Assembly: GCF_945957345.1 (NCBI RefSeq)
Contig: NZ_CAMFKW010000012.1
Span: 1-64,000 of the forward strand
Reading direction: 5' to 3'
Length of the DNA: 64,000 nucleotides
DNA from: an uncultured Allobosea sp.
GTDB taxonomy: Bacteria; Pseudomonadota; Alphaproteobacteria; Rhizobiales; Beijerinckiaceae
Under the pieces are notes generated by a model, which saw only the letters and a program-made list of their open reading frames with translations, was not told the origin of the DNA and searched no databases. Below, piece after piece: positions 38,905 through 45,571 of this stretch. The stretch's first letter is position 1. Each line of letters begins with the position of its first letter. Both the position numbers and the translations under genes were made by a program.

Positions 38905-39264
38905 ATGGCCACCACGACATCCGCGAAACGACAGGCTGCCGCCGCCGCCAAACGCGTGAAGGCTGAGGTCGAGGCCGGCGCCGAGGATGTCGCGGCCGAG
39001 GCGCGCCAGGCGGGAGCTCGCGCCAAGCGCCAGGCGAGCGCGCTGGAAGACACCCTGACGCGCAGTGCCGAGGACATCGTCGCCACCGTTGGCGAGCGCC
39101 TGCGCGCCGTCGGCGTCGACACCGACAAGATGGTCGACGTCGCCAAGGAGCAGGCGACCGAGCTGCAGAAGCTGATCGAGGACGAGATTCGCGAGCGGCC
39201 GCTGCGCGCGCTCGGCCTTGCGGCGGCGGTCGGTCTCTTCGTCGGCTTCCTGTCGGCGCGCTGA
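38905..39264 (+). CDS. DUF883/YqjD-like membrane-anchored protein
   Basis: A 119-residue protein. Residues 1-90 are a long, Ala/Lys/Glu-rich helix (AEVEAGAEDVAAEARQAGAR). The C-terminus carries the RPLRALGLAAAVGLFVGFLSAR anchor typical of DUF883/ElaB/YqjD proteins (quoted region: PLRALGLAAAVGLFVGFL). Members tether inactive ribosomes to the inner membrane in stationary phase in E. coli. ATG 38905 follows the EcfG promoter, which fits a stress or stationary-phase role. The next gene starts three bases after the stop. Confidence 0.87.
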   Translation: MATTTSAKRQAAAAAKRVKAEVEAGAEDVAAEARQAGARAKRQASALEDTLTRSAEDIVATVGERLRAVGVDTDKMVDVAKEQATELQKLIEDEIRERPLRALGLAAAVGLFVGFLSAR

Positions 39265-39266
39265 CC

Positions 39267-39692
39267 ATGTTCGGGGGGATTGGATCCTTCATCGCCGCGG
39301 AGGTATCCGGGGTGGTGAAGCGCAATGTCATCGTCTACGGCCTCTTCGGCCTCGCTGCCCTGCTTATGCTCTGTGCCGGCGGCTATGCCTTGAACGCCCT
39401 GCATACAGTCCTGGTGCTGCGCTACGGCGCGGTTGCCGCGAGTCTCTGGATCGCCGGCGGCTTGTTTGCGTCGGGGCTCCTGGCGATCTGCATCGCGCTC
39501 TTCGTCAAGAGCCGGCGTCGGCCGCCGCGTCCCGTTGCGACGGCGGCTCTCGCCGCGGCGCCGCTGGCGGCTAAGCTCATCGGCTCACGCCTGAGCTGGC
39601 GCATGGCGCTGGCTGGCGGCATCGTCGTTCTCGGCGCGATTCTGGGCCGCCAGATCGTCGCGGGCGGCGATGATGACGATGCGGAAGCCTGA
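39267..39692 (+). CDS. Phage-holin-family (DUF1469-like) membrane protein
   Basis: A 141-residue membrane protein with two central helices (VIVYGLFGLAALLMLCAGGYAL and LWIAGGLFASGLLAICIALFV, each longer run split here) and a third near 115. The arrangement fits the Phage_holin_3_6/DUF1469 family of YqjE-like proteins, which are commonly encoded after DUF883 proteins (yqjD-yqjE in E. coli). It ends in an acidic tail, DDDDAEA. It is co-transcribed with the DUF883-like gene from the EcfG promoter. Confidence 0.8.
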   Translation: MFGGIGSFIAAEVSGVVKRNVIVYGLFGLAALLMLCAGGYALNALHTVLVLRYGAVAASLWIAGGLFASGLLAICIALFVKSRRRPPRPVATAALAAAPLAAKLIGSRLSWRMALAGGIVVLGAILGRQIVAGGDDDDAEA

Positions 39693-39771
39693 TTCCGCAC
39701 CGATTCACGGCATGGACGGAGCATGTCTTTTTACATAGGGATGTCGCCATGCGTCCCTTAACAAGACCTGC

Positions 39772-41163
39772 ATGTCCGATCAGGTGAGGCCTCGCTCCCG
39801 CTTTCCGATCCCGGTCTTCCCGGCCATCGGCGCGCGCTTTCGCGCGGCTACGACCACGATCGTTGCGATCGCGGTCGTGGCGCTCGCCATCGTGCTCGCG
39901 GCCTGGATCAATTGGCAGGCGCGTCAGGCCGCGGACCTGGTCTCCCACGCGATCGAGATCCGCGAGCGGGCCGAGCGCTTCCTCGGCCGGATGCGCGATG
40001 CCGAAACCGGACAGCGCGGCTTCCTGTTGACCGGGGAAGCGGATTATCTCGATCCCTTCACCGAGGGCCGCGCCGCCGCCGGCCCCGAGCTCGACATCCT
40101 TGCAGCCCTGGTCGATTCCGATCCCGCTCAGAAGGAGCGGGTCGCATCGCTGCGCGCGGATATGGCCACAAAATTCACGGAGCTCGACCGGACGGTCTCG
40201 CTGGAGCGTGCGGGCCGCCGGCCGGAAGCGCTGGCGCTCGTCCGCAGCGACGCCGGCACGGCCGCGATGGACCGGTTGCGCGGCACCGTCCAGGCCATCC
40301 AGCAGAGCGAGAACATCCGCCTGATGTCGCTCTACCGCCGGGAGGAGCATCGCCGCCTCTGGGGCAGCACCGGCATCGTCGTTGCGCTCGCTGGCCTCGC
40401 CTTCGCCGCCTGGCAGCAGTTGCGCCGGCGGCAGCGCCGCAGCAATGCATTGGCGATCACCAATGCCGAGCTTGAGCAGATTGTGAGCGAGCGCACGCGC
40501 CAGCTCGAAAGCGAGCGCCTGCGCATCGAGGCGCTGCTGCGCGACGTCAATCACCGCGTCGGCAACAACCTCGCCATGGTTTCGGCGCTGCTCAACGTAC
40601 AGGGTCGGCAGACACGCGAGCCCGCGGTAAAGGCGGCGCTGGCACAGGCCCAGTCGCGCATCCAGGCGATCGCCGCCGGTCAGCGGCGCCTGCGCCTCGA
40701 TATCGAGACCGACGAGATCGATGCGCGGCCCTATATGGAAGACCTGCTGGCCGAAATCGGCAAGTCGGCCGAAGGCCGGCCGATCCGGATCGATCTCGAC
40801 ATGGAAGCGATCAGGCTGCCCGGCCGCGACGCCGTCTCCTTCGTCGTCATCGTCAACGAACTCGTGACCAACGCCATCAAGCACGCCTTCCCGGACGGCA
40901 TGACGGGGCGGATCGTCATCCGTTTCGTGCCCACCGATCATGAAGGCGAGCCCGCACTTGCGCTGTCGATCGAAGATGATGGCGTCGGCATGCCTGCGGA
41001 GGCGGCGAGCAAGGGGCTGGGGCAGACCGTGATCGCCAGCCTGCTGCGCAGCATGCGGGCGACGATGACCTCGCAGCCGCTCCATCCCGACCAGGCCGAG
41101 CGACCGGGCACAAGGGTGACGATCGTTTTTCCGAAGCGGGAAGCGCCCTGGGCCCAATCCTGA
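39772..41163 (+). CDS. CHASE3-type HisKA_2 sensor histidine kinase
   Basis: A 463-residue membrane sensor. Helix 1 (residues about 26-48) and helix 2 (about 198-215) flank a CHASE3 periplasmic domain with GRMRDAETGQRGFLLTGEADYL. The cytoplasmic part has the HisKA_2 H-box LRDVNHRVGNNLAMVSALL near residue 260 and a complete ATPase: N-box NELVTNAIKHAF, G1 EDDGVGMP and G2 GLGQTVI. Kinases of this class feed PhyR-type general-stress signalling. It is convergent with the response-regulator gene, the stops five bases apart. Confidence 0.9.
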   Translation: MSDQVRPRSRFPIPVFPAIGARFRAATTTIVAIAVVALAIVLAAWINWQARQAADLVSHAIEIRERAERFLGRMRDAETGQRGFLLTGEADYLDPFTEGRAAAGPELDILAALVDSDPAQKERVASLRADMATKFTELDRTVSLERAGRRPEALALVRSDAGTAAMDRLRGTVQAIQQSENIRLMSLYRREEHRRLWGSTGIVVALAGLAFAAWQQLRRRQRRSNALAITNAELEQIVSERTRQLESERLRIEALLRDVNHRVGNNLAMVSALLNVQGRQTREPAVKAALAQAQSRIQAIAAGQRRLRLDIETDEIDARPYMEDLLAEIGKSAEGRPIRIDLDMEAIRLPGRDAVSFVVIVNELVTNAIKHAFPDGMTGRIVIRFVPTDHEGEPALALSIEDDGVGMPAEAASKGLGQTVIASLLRSMRATMTSQPLHPDQAERPGTRVTIVFPKREAPWAQS

Positions 41164-41168
41164 AAAAG

Positions 41169-41549
41169 TCAGCCCTGCACCGTCTTGAGGGCGGGCATGG
41201 CGAGCGCGCTTTTCACGAATGCGGCGACCTCGCGCGTCGAGAAGGGCTTGCGCAGGAAGCGGACGCCGCGCAGCGCGGCCGGCACTTCATGTGGCGCCGA
41301 GCCCGAGACGAAGGCGAAGGGCGTGCCGATGTCCTGGAGCGCGCTCGCGACGTCGAAGGTCTTGCCGCCGACCACGTCGATATCGAGCAGGGCGCAGGCA
41401 AGCGGCTTCGCCGTCATCCGACGGGCTTCGGCCACGGATTCGACGACGATCAACTCGACACCATCGCCGAGCTGGTCGGCCACGGCGCTCTCGATGTCCA
41501 TCGCGATGAACGGATCGTCTTCTACGATGAGTACGCGGATATCAGCCAT
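41169..41549 (-). CDS. Single-domain response regulator
   Basis: A 126-residue receiver without an output domain. The acidic pair is VLIVEDDPFIAMDIE, the phosphoacceptor Asp is in CALLDIDVVGG near residue 57, and the Lys is in RFLRKPFS. The switch region PFAFVSGSA replaces the Thr-containing stretch of standard receivers and is reminiscent of the FAT-GUY receivers (SdrG, MrrA) that act in alphaproteobacterial stress phosphorelays, though not an exact match. It has an exact EcfG promoter and lies tail to tail with a HisKA_2 kinase, a likely partner. Confidence 0.88.
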   Translation of the reverse strand: MADIRVLIVEDDPFIAMDIESAVADQLGDGVELIVVESVAEARRMTAKPLACALLDIDVVGGKTFDVASALQDIGTPFAFVSGSAPHEVPAALRGVRFLRKPFSTREVAAFVKSALAMPALKTVQG

Positions 41550-41592
41550 CGACCGGCTCTCTCACTCACTGCAATCTCTGTTACGCGATCTC

Positions 41593-41617
41593 AACGTAAC
41601 AGGATTGGCGAAGTTCC
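41593..41617 (-). promoter_or_regulatory. EcfG promoter of the response-regulator gene
   Basis: Read on the minus strand: GGAAC (41617-41613), 16 bases, CGTT (41596-41593), exact. It ends 43 bases before the start codon at 41549. Confidence 0.85.
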
Positions 41618-41710
41618 TGCTTCGGCACGCCAGCATGACCGAAAGCTTGGAATTTGAGTCGAATTTGACCGGTCAAGGTTAGCAAAAGGTAATCCTGCCC
41701 CCATTTTGGA

Positions 41711-42208
41711 TCAGCGTCGGCGGCCTCCCGAGCCCGACAAGGTCAGCTCGAACTGCGTCACCCCGACGGCGGCATTGAAGCCGCGCACCGTTTGCGCCAC
41801 CCGCGGCTGCAGCGTGACCTTGTTGTCCTCACCTCCGACAAGCGTCGATCCGCCGGGGGTCCCGGTTTGGGTGGGGGCTGCATAAGTTCCGTTCAACGCC
41901 CCCAGGGGCGCCCGCGCGTAAGGCCCGTAGACATGCCACGCCATCCGCGTTCCGCGGATCGAGCCGAGGTCGATGCCATACTGGCGAACGATGCCGATAT
42001 AGTGCTGTGCAGGGCCTCGGCGTGGCCTGAAGCGGCAATCGAGTGGCTTCTGCGCCTTGGCGATGGCGGCAAAGCCGGCGCCCACGGTGCAGGAGAGACG
42101 TCCGGTCGGTGGACCACCGGCCTGTGCCGCAGCGGGCTCGTGCATTCCTATGAGGCCAGCGAGGGCAAGGACAGTTAGGCAGGAACGGGTATGCCCAAGG
42201 CTCATCAC
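41711..42208 (-). CDS. DUF992 family exported protein
   Basis: A 165-residue protein with a signal peptide (CLTVLALAGLIGMHEPAAAQA). The mature part GRLSCTVGAGFAAIAKAQK, LDCRFRPRRGPAQHYIG and YGIDLG matches DUF992, a family known mainly from Rhizobiales with no assigned role. ATG 42208 or the next ATG 42205 can serve as start. An exact EcfG promoter lies 27 bases upstream. Predicted to be periplasmic or surface located. Confidence 0.9.
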   Translation of the reverse strand: MMSLGHTRSCLTVLALAGLIGMHEPAAAQAGGPPTGRLSCTVGAGFAAIAKAQKPLDCRFRPRRGPAQHYIGIVRQYGIDLGSIRGTRMAWHVYGPYARAPLGALNGTYAAPTQTGTPGGSTLVGGEDNKVTLQPRVAQTVRGFNAAVGVTQFELTLSGSGGRRR

Positions 42209-42235
42209 GAATGCTCCTGGTGAACTGGCGGTACG

Positions 42236-42260
42236 AACGCCCCAAGAAACCCACAGTTCC
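42236..42260 (-). promoter_or_regulatory. EcfG promoter of the DUF992 gene
   Basis: On the minus strand: GGAAC (42260-42256), 16 bases, CGTT (42239-42236), exact. It forms a divergent pair with the plus-strand EcfG site seven bases to the right. Confidence 0.85.
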
Positions 42261-42267
42261 TAAGTAG

Positions 42268-42293
42268 GGAACCAAGGGAGAGTTTGTAGCGTT
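42268..42293 (+). promoter_or_regulatory. EcfG promoter facing the small gene at 42310
   Basis: GGAAC (42268-42272), 17 bases, CGTT (42290-42293), exact. Transcription would begin near 42300, leaving only about ten bases before ATG 42310, or about twenty before ATG 42322. Confidence 0.75.
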
Positions 42294-42309
42294 GGCGTTT
42301 CATCTTGGC

Positions 42310-42558
42310 ATGGGAATGTCGATGGCCGTGAGTCGTCTGCTTGGGGAAACCCCAACAATAATCGATCAGGAGTTCCTGACGGCACTGCCGCCGTTCTGGG
42401 AGCTGGAGGATTTGATCGCCGCCGGTCTCGATTGCGAGGCCGCCCTGGCCGTGATGGCCGCGCGCCGCAGCGGCCCCCGCCTCGTCGACGGTGTCGTGCC
42501 GAGCGGCGGAGAACAGAGCCTCCTGCAGCGCTTCGGATCATCCGACAACACCCACTGA
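42310..42558 (+). CDS. Small uncharacterised protein under EcfG control
   Basis: An 82-residue soluble, acidic protein with no family I recognise. Its middle (EFLTALPPFWELEDLIAAGLDCEAALAVMAARRSG, quoted in part as PPFWELEDLIAAGLD) looks helical and is coded with the strong third-position GC of real genes. ATG codons at 42310, 42316 and 42322 are all in frame. Choosing 42310 would make a very short leader. It is convergent with the extensin-like gene, the stops six bases apart. Confidence 0.6.
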   Translation: MGMSMAVSRLLGETPTIIDQEFLTALPPFWELEDLIAAGLDCEAALAVMAARRSGPRLVDGVVPSGGEQSLLQRFGSSDNTH

Positions 42559-42564
42559 GCCTCT

Positions 42565-43353
42565 TTACTGGCAGAAGTGCGACGCCCGCGAGCGCCGCTC
42601 CTGGATGTCGACATGCAGGTGATTGGCATGGGCGGCATCCGAACCCGGCCCGAGCGTGGTCATGAAGGCGCCGCAGGCGGATTGCCTTATCGCCTCGAGA
42701 AAGCGGTTCTGCGCCAGACCTTGCGGCTTCTCGACCGCGACCTGCAACGCCTCGGAGCCACTCCCCAGCTTGAAGGCGAAGATATCGAGCGCCTGACCGG
42801 TCGCATGCTCGCTGACCGGGCCGGCCGAGGCGCGGTTGCGCCGCCGGCATTCATGGCCGCCGCCGACACGCAAGGCCACGAGATCCCGCTCGAAATGGCC
42901 GCGCGCCAGGGGCTGGACGCTGCGGTCGAGCCAACCGGCAAGCGTGCTGGCCATGGCACAGCTCAGCAGGGGCGGGGGCTCGAAGGCCACGACCGCGGGG
43001 CCGCCTTGTCCCCGGATGGCAAGCGCCTCGACACGAACGGGGTCGCTGATCCGGCAGGCAGGATCGCTGTCCTGCGGGGCGGGACTGGCCGCCGTTACCC
43101 GGTTGCCGGGAAGCGCCGCCAGTGCCGAGAGGCATGAAGCCTGAACGGGCGGCGTCGCTGCTACGCTCGGGATCGAAGGCATGGCCGTCGCGGCAGGCGG
43201 CTCTGCCTTGCCGGCTCTATCCGGCACGGACGGCCGCAATTCGGGCGGGCGCGGCGGAGGCTTCGGTGTTGAAATCGGCGCGGTAGTCGGAGCTGCCGCC
43301 GCGACGGCCGGCGCAAGCCCGATGCCGATGGCGATGATCAGGGGAGCGAGAAT
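42565..43353 (-). CDS. Extensin-like C-terminal domain protein, start unresolved
   Basis: The frame encodes a secreted protein with a hydrophobic export segment (LIIAIGIGLAPAVAAAA), a Pro-rich linker (TPKPPPRPPELRP) and a C-terminal extensin-like domain (PF06904): SCAMASTLAGWLDR, RNRASAGPVSEHATGQALDI-like text and HANHLHVDI, resembling LAS/VanY-like peptidases with SEHATGQALDI and HLHVD metal-site motifs. There is no ATG, GTG or TTG between the end of the upstream 54-residue gene and the export segment. ATT 43353 or CTG 43341 could serve; GTG codons inside would cut off the signal. A cell-wall role is likely. Confidence 0.75.
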   Translation of the reverse strand: MLAPLIIAIGIGLAPAVAAAAPTTAPISTPKPPPRPPELRPSVPDRAGKAEPPAATAMPSIPSVAATPPVQASCLSALAALPGNRVTAASPAPQDSDPACRISDPVRVEALAIRGQGGPAVVAFEPPPLLSCAMASTLAGWLDRSVQPLARGHFERDLVALRVGGGHECRRRNRASAGPVSEHATGQALDIFAFKLGSGSEALQVAVEKPQGLAQNRFLEAIRQSACGAFMTTLGPGSDAAHANHLHVDIQERRSRASHFCQ

Positions 43354-43409
43354 CCGTTCGCCCGGGCGGCGACGGGCGCTTGCCCGGCGAAACCCGCCGG
43401 AACGCCGCG

Positions 43410-43574
43410 TTAGCTGTCCAGAGCCGAGGCGCTGACGATCGTGAGACCCGTCAGGCCGGCAAGGACCAAGGACAGGATGTCCGCACCCGGTGCGCCCGGT
43501 TGCACCATCCCGGAGAAGAGGGCTGCCCCGATCGATAGCGCCGCGATCGCGGCCGAGAAGCAGGTCGTCGCCAT
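43410..43574 (-). CDS. Small hydrophobic protein (54 residues) under EcfG control
   Basis: Two hydrophobic helices (CFSAAIAALSIGAALFSGMV and ILSLVLAGLTGLTIVSASAL) joined by PGAPGAD. Third-position GC is high in this frame, while the overlapping extensin frame is Arg/Gly-rich nonsense here, so this small gene is likely real. ATG 43574 has GGGGAGGG upstream and lies 46 bases after an exact EcfG promoter. No family recognised; predicted inner-membrane stress peptide. The extensin-like gene follows on the same strand. Confidence 0.65.
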   Translation of the reverse strand: MATTCFSAAIAALSIGAALFSGMVQPGAPGADILSLVLAGLTGLTIVSASALDS

Positions 43575-43620
43575 GGTCCACGCCCTCCCCAACTGCAAAC
43601 GAAACTGTCATTCATCGCGG

Positions 43621-43645
43621 AACGCATGATCATCATGCGGGTTCC
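43621..43645 (-). promoter_or_regulatory. EcfG promoter, near-palindromic, of the 54-residue gene
   Basis: On the minus strand: GGAAC (43645-43641), 16 bases, CGTT (43624-43621), exact. The same DNA read on the plus strand gives GGAAC (43619-43623), 16 bases, GGTT (43640-43643), the same form as the nepR-ecfG promoter. The site may therefore fire both ways. Confidence 0.8.
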
Positions 43646-43654
43646 TGCTCGGCA

Positions 43655-43690
43655 AGAAAAAAGGCCCGCGGTTTGCACGCCGCGGGCCTT
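43655..43690 (-). terminator. Intrinsic terminator of phyR
   Basis: On the minus strand the 11-bp stem (43690-43680 with 43671-43661), loop of eight bases, is followed by a run of U from the A-tract at 43655-43662. It stands 26 bases after the phyR stop. Confidence 0.88.
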
Positions 43691-43716
43691 GCTCGTCTTC
43701 GCACGAGGTCGAAGCG

Positions 43717-44511
43717 TCAGGCGGCCTTGCGGCCGGCGCGGCGATCGAAGAACAGGGCCTGGCTGATCGCCGCCTTCACGGCCTCCGGCTGGAACGGCTT
43801 GGTGATCAGGAAGGCCGGCTCCGGCCGGTCGCCGGTCAGGAGGCGCTCGGGATAGGCGGTGATGAAGATCACCGGCACGTCGATCGAGGACAGGATCTCG
43901 TTGACGGCGTCGAGGCCCGAGCTGCCATCGGCGAGCTGGATATCGGCGAGCACCAGGCCCGGCCGCTTCTTGGCGACGAGGGCGATGGCCTCGCGCTGCG
44001 TCCGGGCGACGCCGGTGACGCTGTGGCCGAGCTCCTCGACCATCGTCTCGATGTCGAGCGCGATGATCGGTTCGTCTTCGATGATCAGCACCTCGGTCGC
44101 GACCTGCTCGGCGATCTCCTGCCCGGCGGTCTGGATCAGCGCGGAGGCTTCGGCCGCCGTGATGTCCATCACCTTGGCGACGTCGTCGAGCGGGAAGCCC
44201 TCGACCGTCCGCAGCAGGAAGGCCTGGCGCGGGCGCGGCGTCAGCGCTTCCAGATTGCGCTCGGCCGGCGGGCGCGAGAGCTCGACGACCGGCGCGGCGG
44301 CATCGACGCTGGCCGAGGACCACAGCTTCAGGAAGGTCTTGTAGAGGCCGACGCGGGGATCGATGTCGCGTGGGAAGCCGCTGGGATCGGCGACGAGCGC
44401 TTCGAGCATGGCGACGACATAGGCGTCGCCGCTCGGCTGGCTTCCGCAGAGCGCCCGCGCGAAGCGGCGCAGATACGGAAGATGAGGCGCAATTTCTTTT
44501 GCAATCGACAT
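43717..44511 (-). CDS. phyR: General stress response regulator PhyR (anti-anti-sigma)
   Basis: A 264-residue protein with a sigma-factor-like N-terminal domain (residues 1-130: LPYLRRFARALCGSQPSGDAYV, PRQAFLLRTVEGF) and a receiver domain (138-264) with IIEDEPIIALDIE, phosphoacceptor D190 in LVLADIQLADG and Lys in LITKPFQP. Phosphorylated PhyR binds NepR and so frees EcfG. ATG 44511 is used because the sigma-like domain begins at MSIAKEIAPH. It is divergent from nepR-ecfG, the classical arrangement. Confidence 0.97.
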   Translation of the reverse strand: MSIAKEIAPHLPYLRRFARALCGSQPSGDAYVVAMLEALVADPSGFPRDIDPRVGLYKTFLKLWSSASVDAAAPVVELSRPPAERNLEALTPRPRQAFLLRTVEGFPLDDVAKVMDITAAEASALIQTAGQEIAEQVATEVLIIEDEPIIALDIETMVEELGHSVTGVARTQREAIALVAKKRPGLVLADIQLADGSSGLDAVNEILSSIDVPVIFITAYPERLLTGDRPEPAFLITKPFQPEAVKAAISQALFFDRRAGRKAA

Positions 44512-44588
44512 GGACGCGTCCCTTTTAGCGTGCTGGAATAATGGCTTAGCCTGCGCAAGAGACAAGGAATTTATTTTTGCGAGATCGT

Positions 44589-44613
44589 GGAACCTTGTTG
44601 GGAGAGGCCGGTT
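44589..44613 (+). promoter_or_regulatory. EcfG-type autoregulatory promoter of nepR-ecfG
   Basis: GGAAC (44589-44593), 16 bases, GGTT (44610-44613): one mismatch to the consensus. It lies 135 bases before nepR ATG 44749. Autoregulation of nepR-ecfG by EcfG is known in other Alphaproteobacteria. Confidence 0.7.
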
Positions 44614-44748
44614 ATTAAGGCGTATTGGTGTCGCCATCGCGACGTGGCTTCGGCATCGCCGGCAGGAAGTGGCAAGACCAGAGATGGTGGAATTCGAGAA
44701 TGCGGGATCGGCTGGAAAAGCCGACCTGTCGGTGGTGCGAGGGCTGAG

Positions 44749-44970
44749 ATGAATAGGTCGGATGTAGCGATGACGGAACCGGACGATCCCGATGAAGGCT
44801 TCGATCTGGTTCTGGACCCAAAGGTGCAGGAATCCATCGGCCGCTCTCTCAAGGCCCATTACGACGACATCGTGAACGCACCCGTGCCCGACAAGTTTCT
44901 CGTGCTGCTGGCGCAGCTTGAGGCGACCGAGCAGCGTGCAGCTGGAGCGTCGCGCGATGACTCCCAGTGA
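44749..44970 (+). CDS. nepR: Anti-sigma factor NepR
   Basis: A 73-residue protein with the NepR core DPKVQESIGRSLKAHYDDIV followed by PVPDKFLVLLAQLE, which binds EcfG or, after signalling, phospho-PhyR. An earlier in-frame start at 44587 would put the EcfG promoter inside the gene, so ATG 44749 (or 44770, giving 66 residues) is preferred. The 3' end overlaps ecfG by 14 bases. Confidence 0.93.
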   Translation: MNRSDVAMTEPDDPDEGFDLVLDPKVQESIGRSLKAHYDDIVNAPVPDKFLVLLAQLEATEQRAAGASRDDSQ

Positions 44971-45571
44971 TACAGTCCCTGCGAACGGCACCGAAACTCT
45001 GGCGCAGGAACGCCGGACCGAAGATTTCAAGGACGGCCTGATCCGCGAAATTCCGAATCTGCGCGCGTTCGCGGCCTCGCTTTCGGGCTCCATGCAACTG
45101 GCCGACGACCTCGTGCAGGACACTCTGTTGAAGGCTTGGGGCAATTCCGACAAGTTCGAACCGGGCACCAGCCTGCGCGCCTGGCTCTTCACCATCCTGC
45201 GCAACACCTATTACTCGCTCTACCGCAAGCGCGGCCGCGAGGTGCAGGACAGCGAAGGGACCTATGCCGAGCGCATGGCGACCCACGGCAACCAGGAAAG
45301 CCATCTCGACCTTGCCGATTTCCGCAAGGCGCTGGCGAAGCTCCCGGAGGAGCAGCGCGAGGTGCTGATCATGGTCGGCGCCACCGGGCTGTCCTATGAG
45401 GAGGCGGCGGAAATCTGCGGCGTGGCGATCGGGACGATCAAGAGCCGGGTCAACCGTGCCCGCACGAAACTCGCCGAATTGCTGTCGATCGGCAGCGTCG
45501 ATGATCTCGGACCGGGCCGCACCAACGCGGCTGCGATGCAGAGAGTTGGTTCCGAACCCGTTGGATCCTGA
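44957..45571 (+). CDS. ecfG: ECF sigma factor EcfG
   Basis: A 204-residue ECF15-type sigma factor. Region 2 is LRAFAASLSGSMQLADDLVQDTLLKAW with KFEPGTSLRAWLFTILRNTYYS; region 4 is LPEEQREVLIMVGATGLSYEEAAEI and GTIKSRVNRARTKL. It reads GGAAC...CGTT promoters of the general stress response. ATG 44957 is taken, since the upstream ATG 44918 would overlap nepR more. Its stop shares one base with the next kinase start (TGATG). Confidence 0.96.
   Translation: MTPSDTVPANGTETLAQERRTEDFKDGLIREIPNLRAFAASLSGSMQLADDLVQDTLLKAWGNSDKFEPGTSLRAWLFTILRNTYYSLYRKRGREVQDSEGTYAERMATHGNQESHLDLADFRKALAKLPEEQREVLIMVGATGLSYEEAAEICGVAIGTIKSRVNRARTKLAELLSIGSVDDLGPGRTNAAAMQRVGSEPVGS

Noticed and set aside
44587-44748. 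Longer nepR start at 44587
   Set aside because: It would place the EcfG promoter inside the gene and adds 54 residues unlike NepR.
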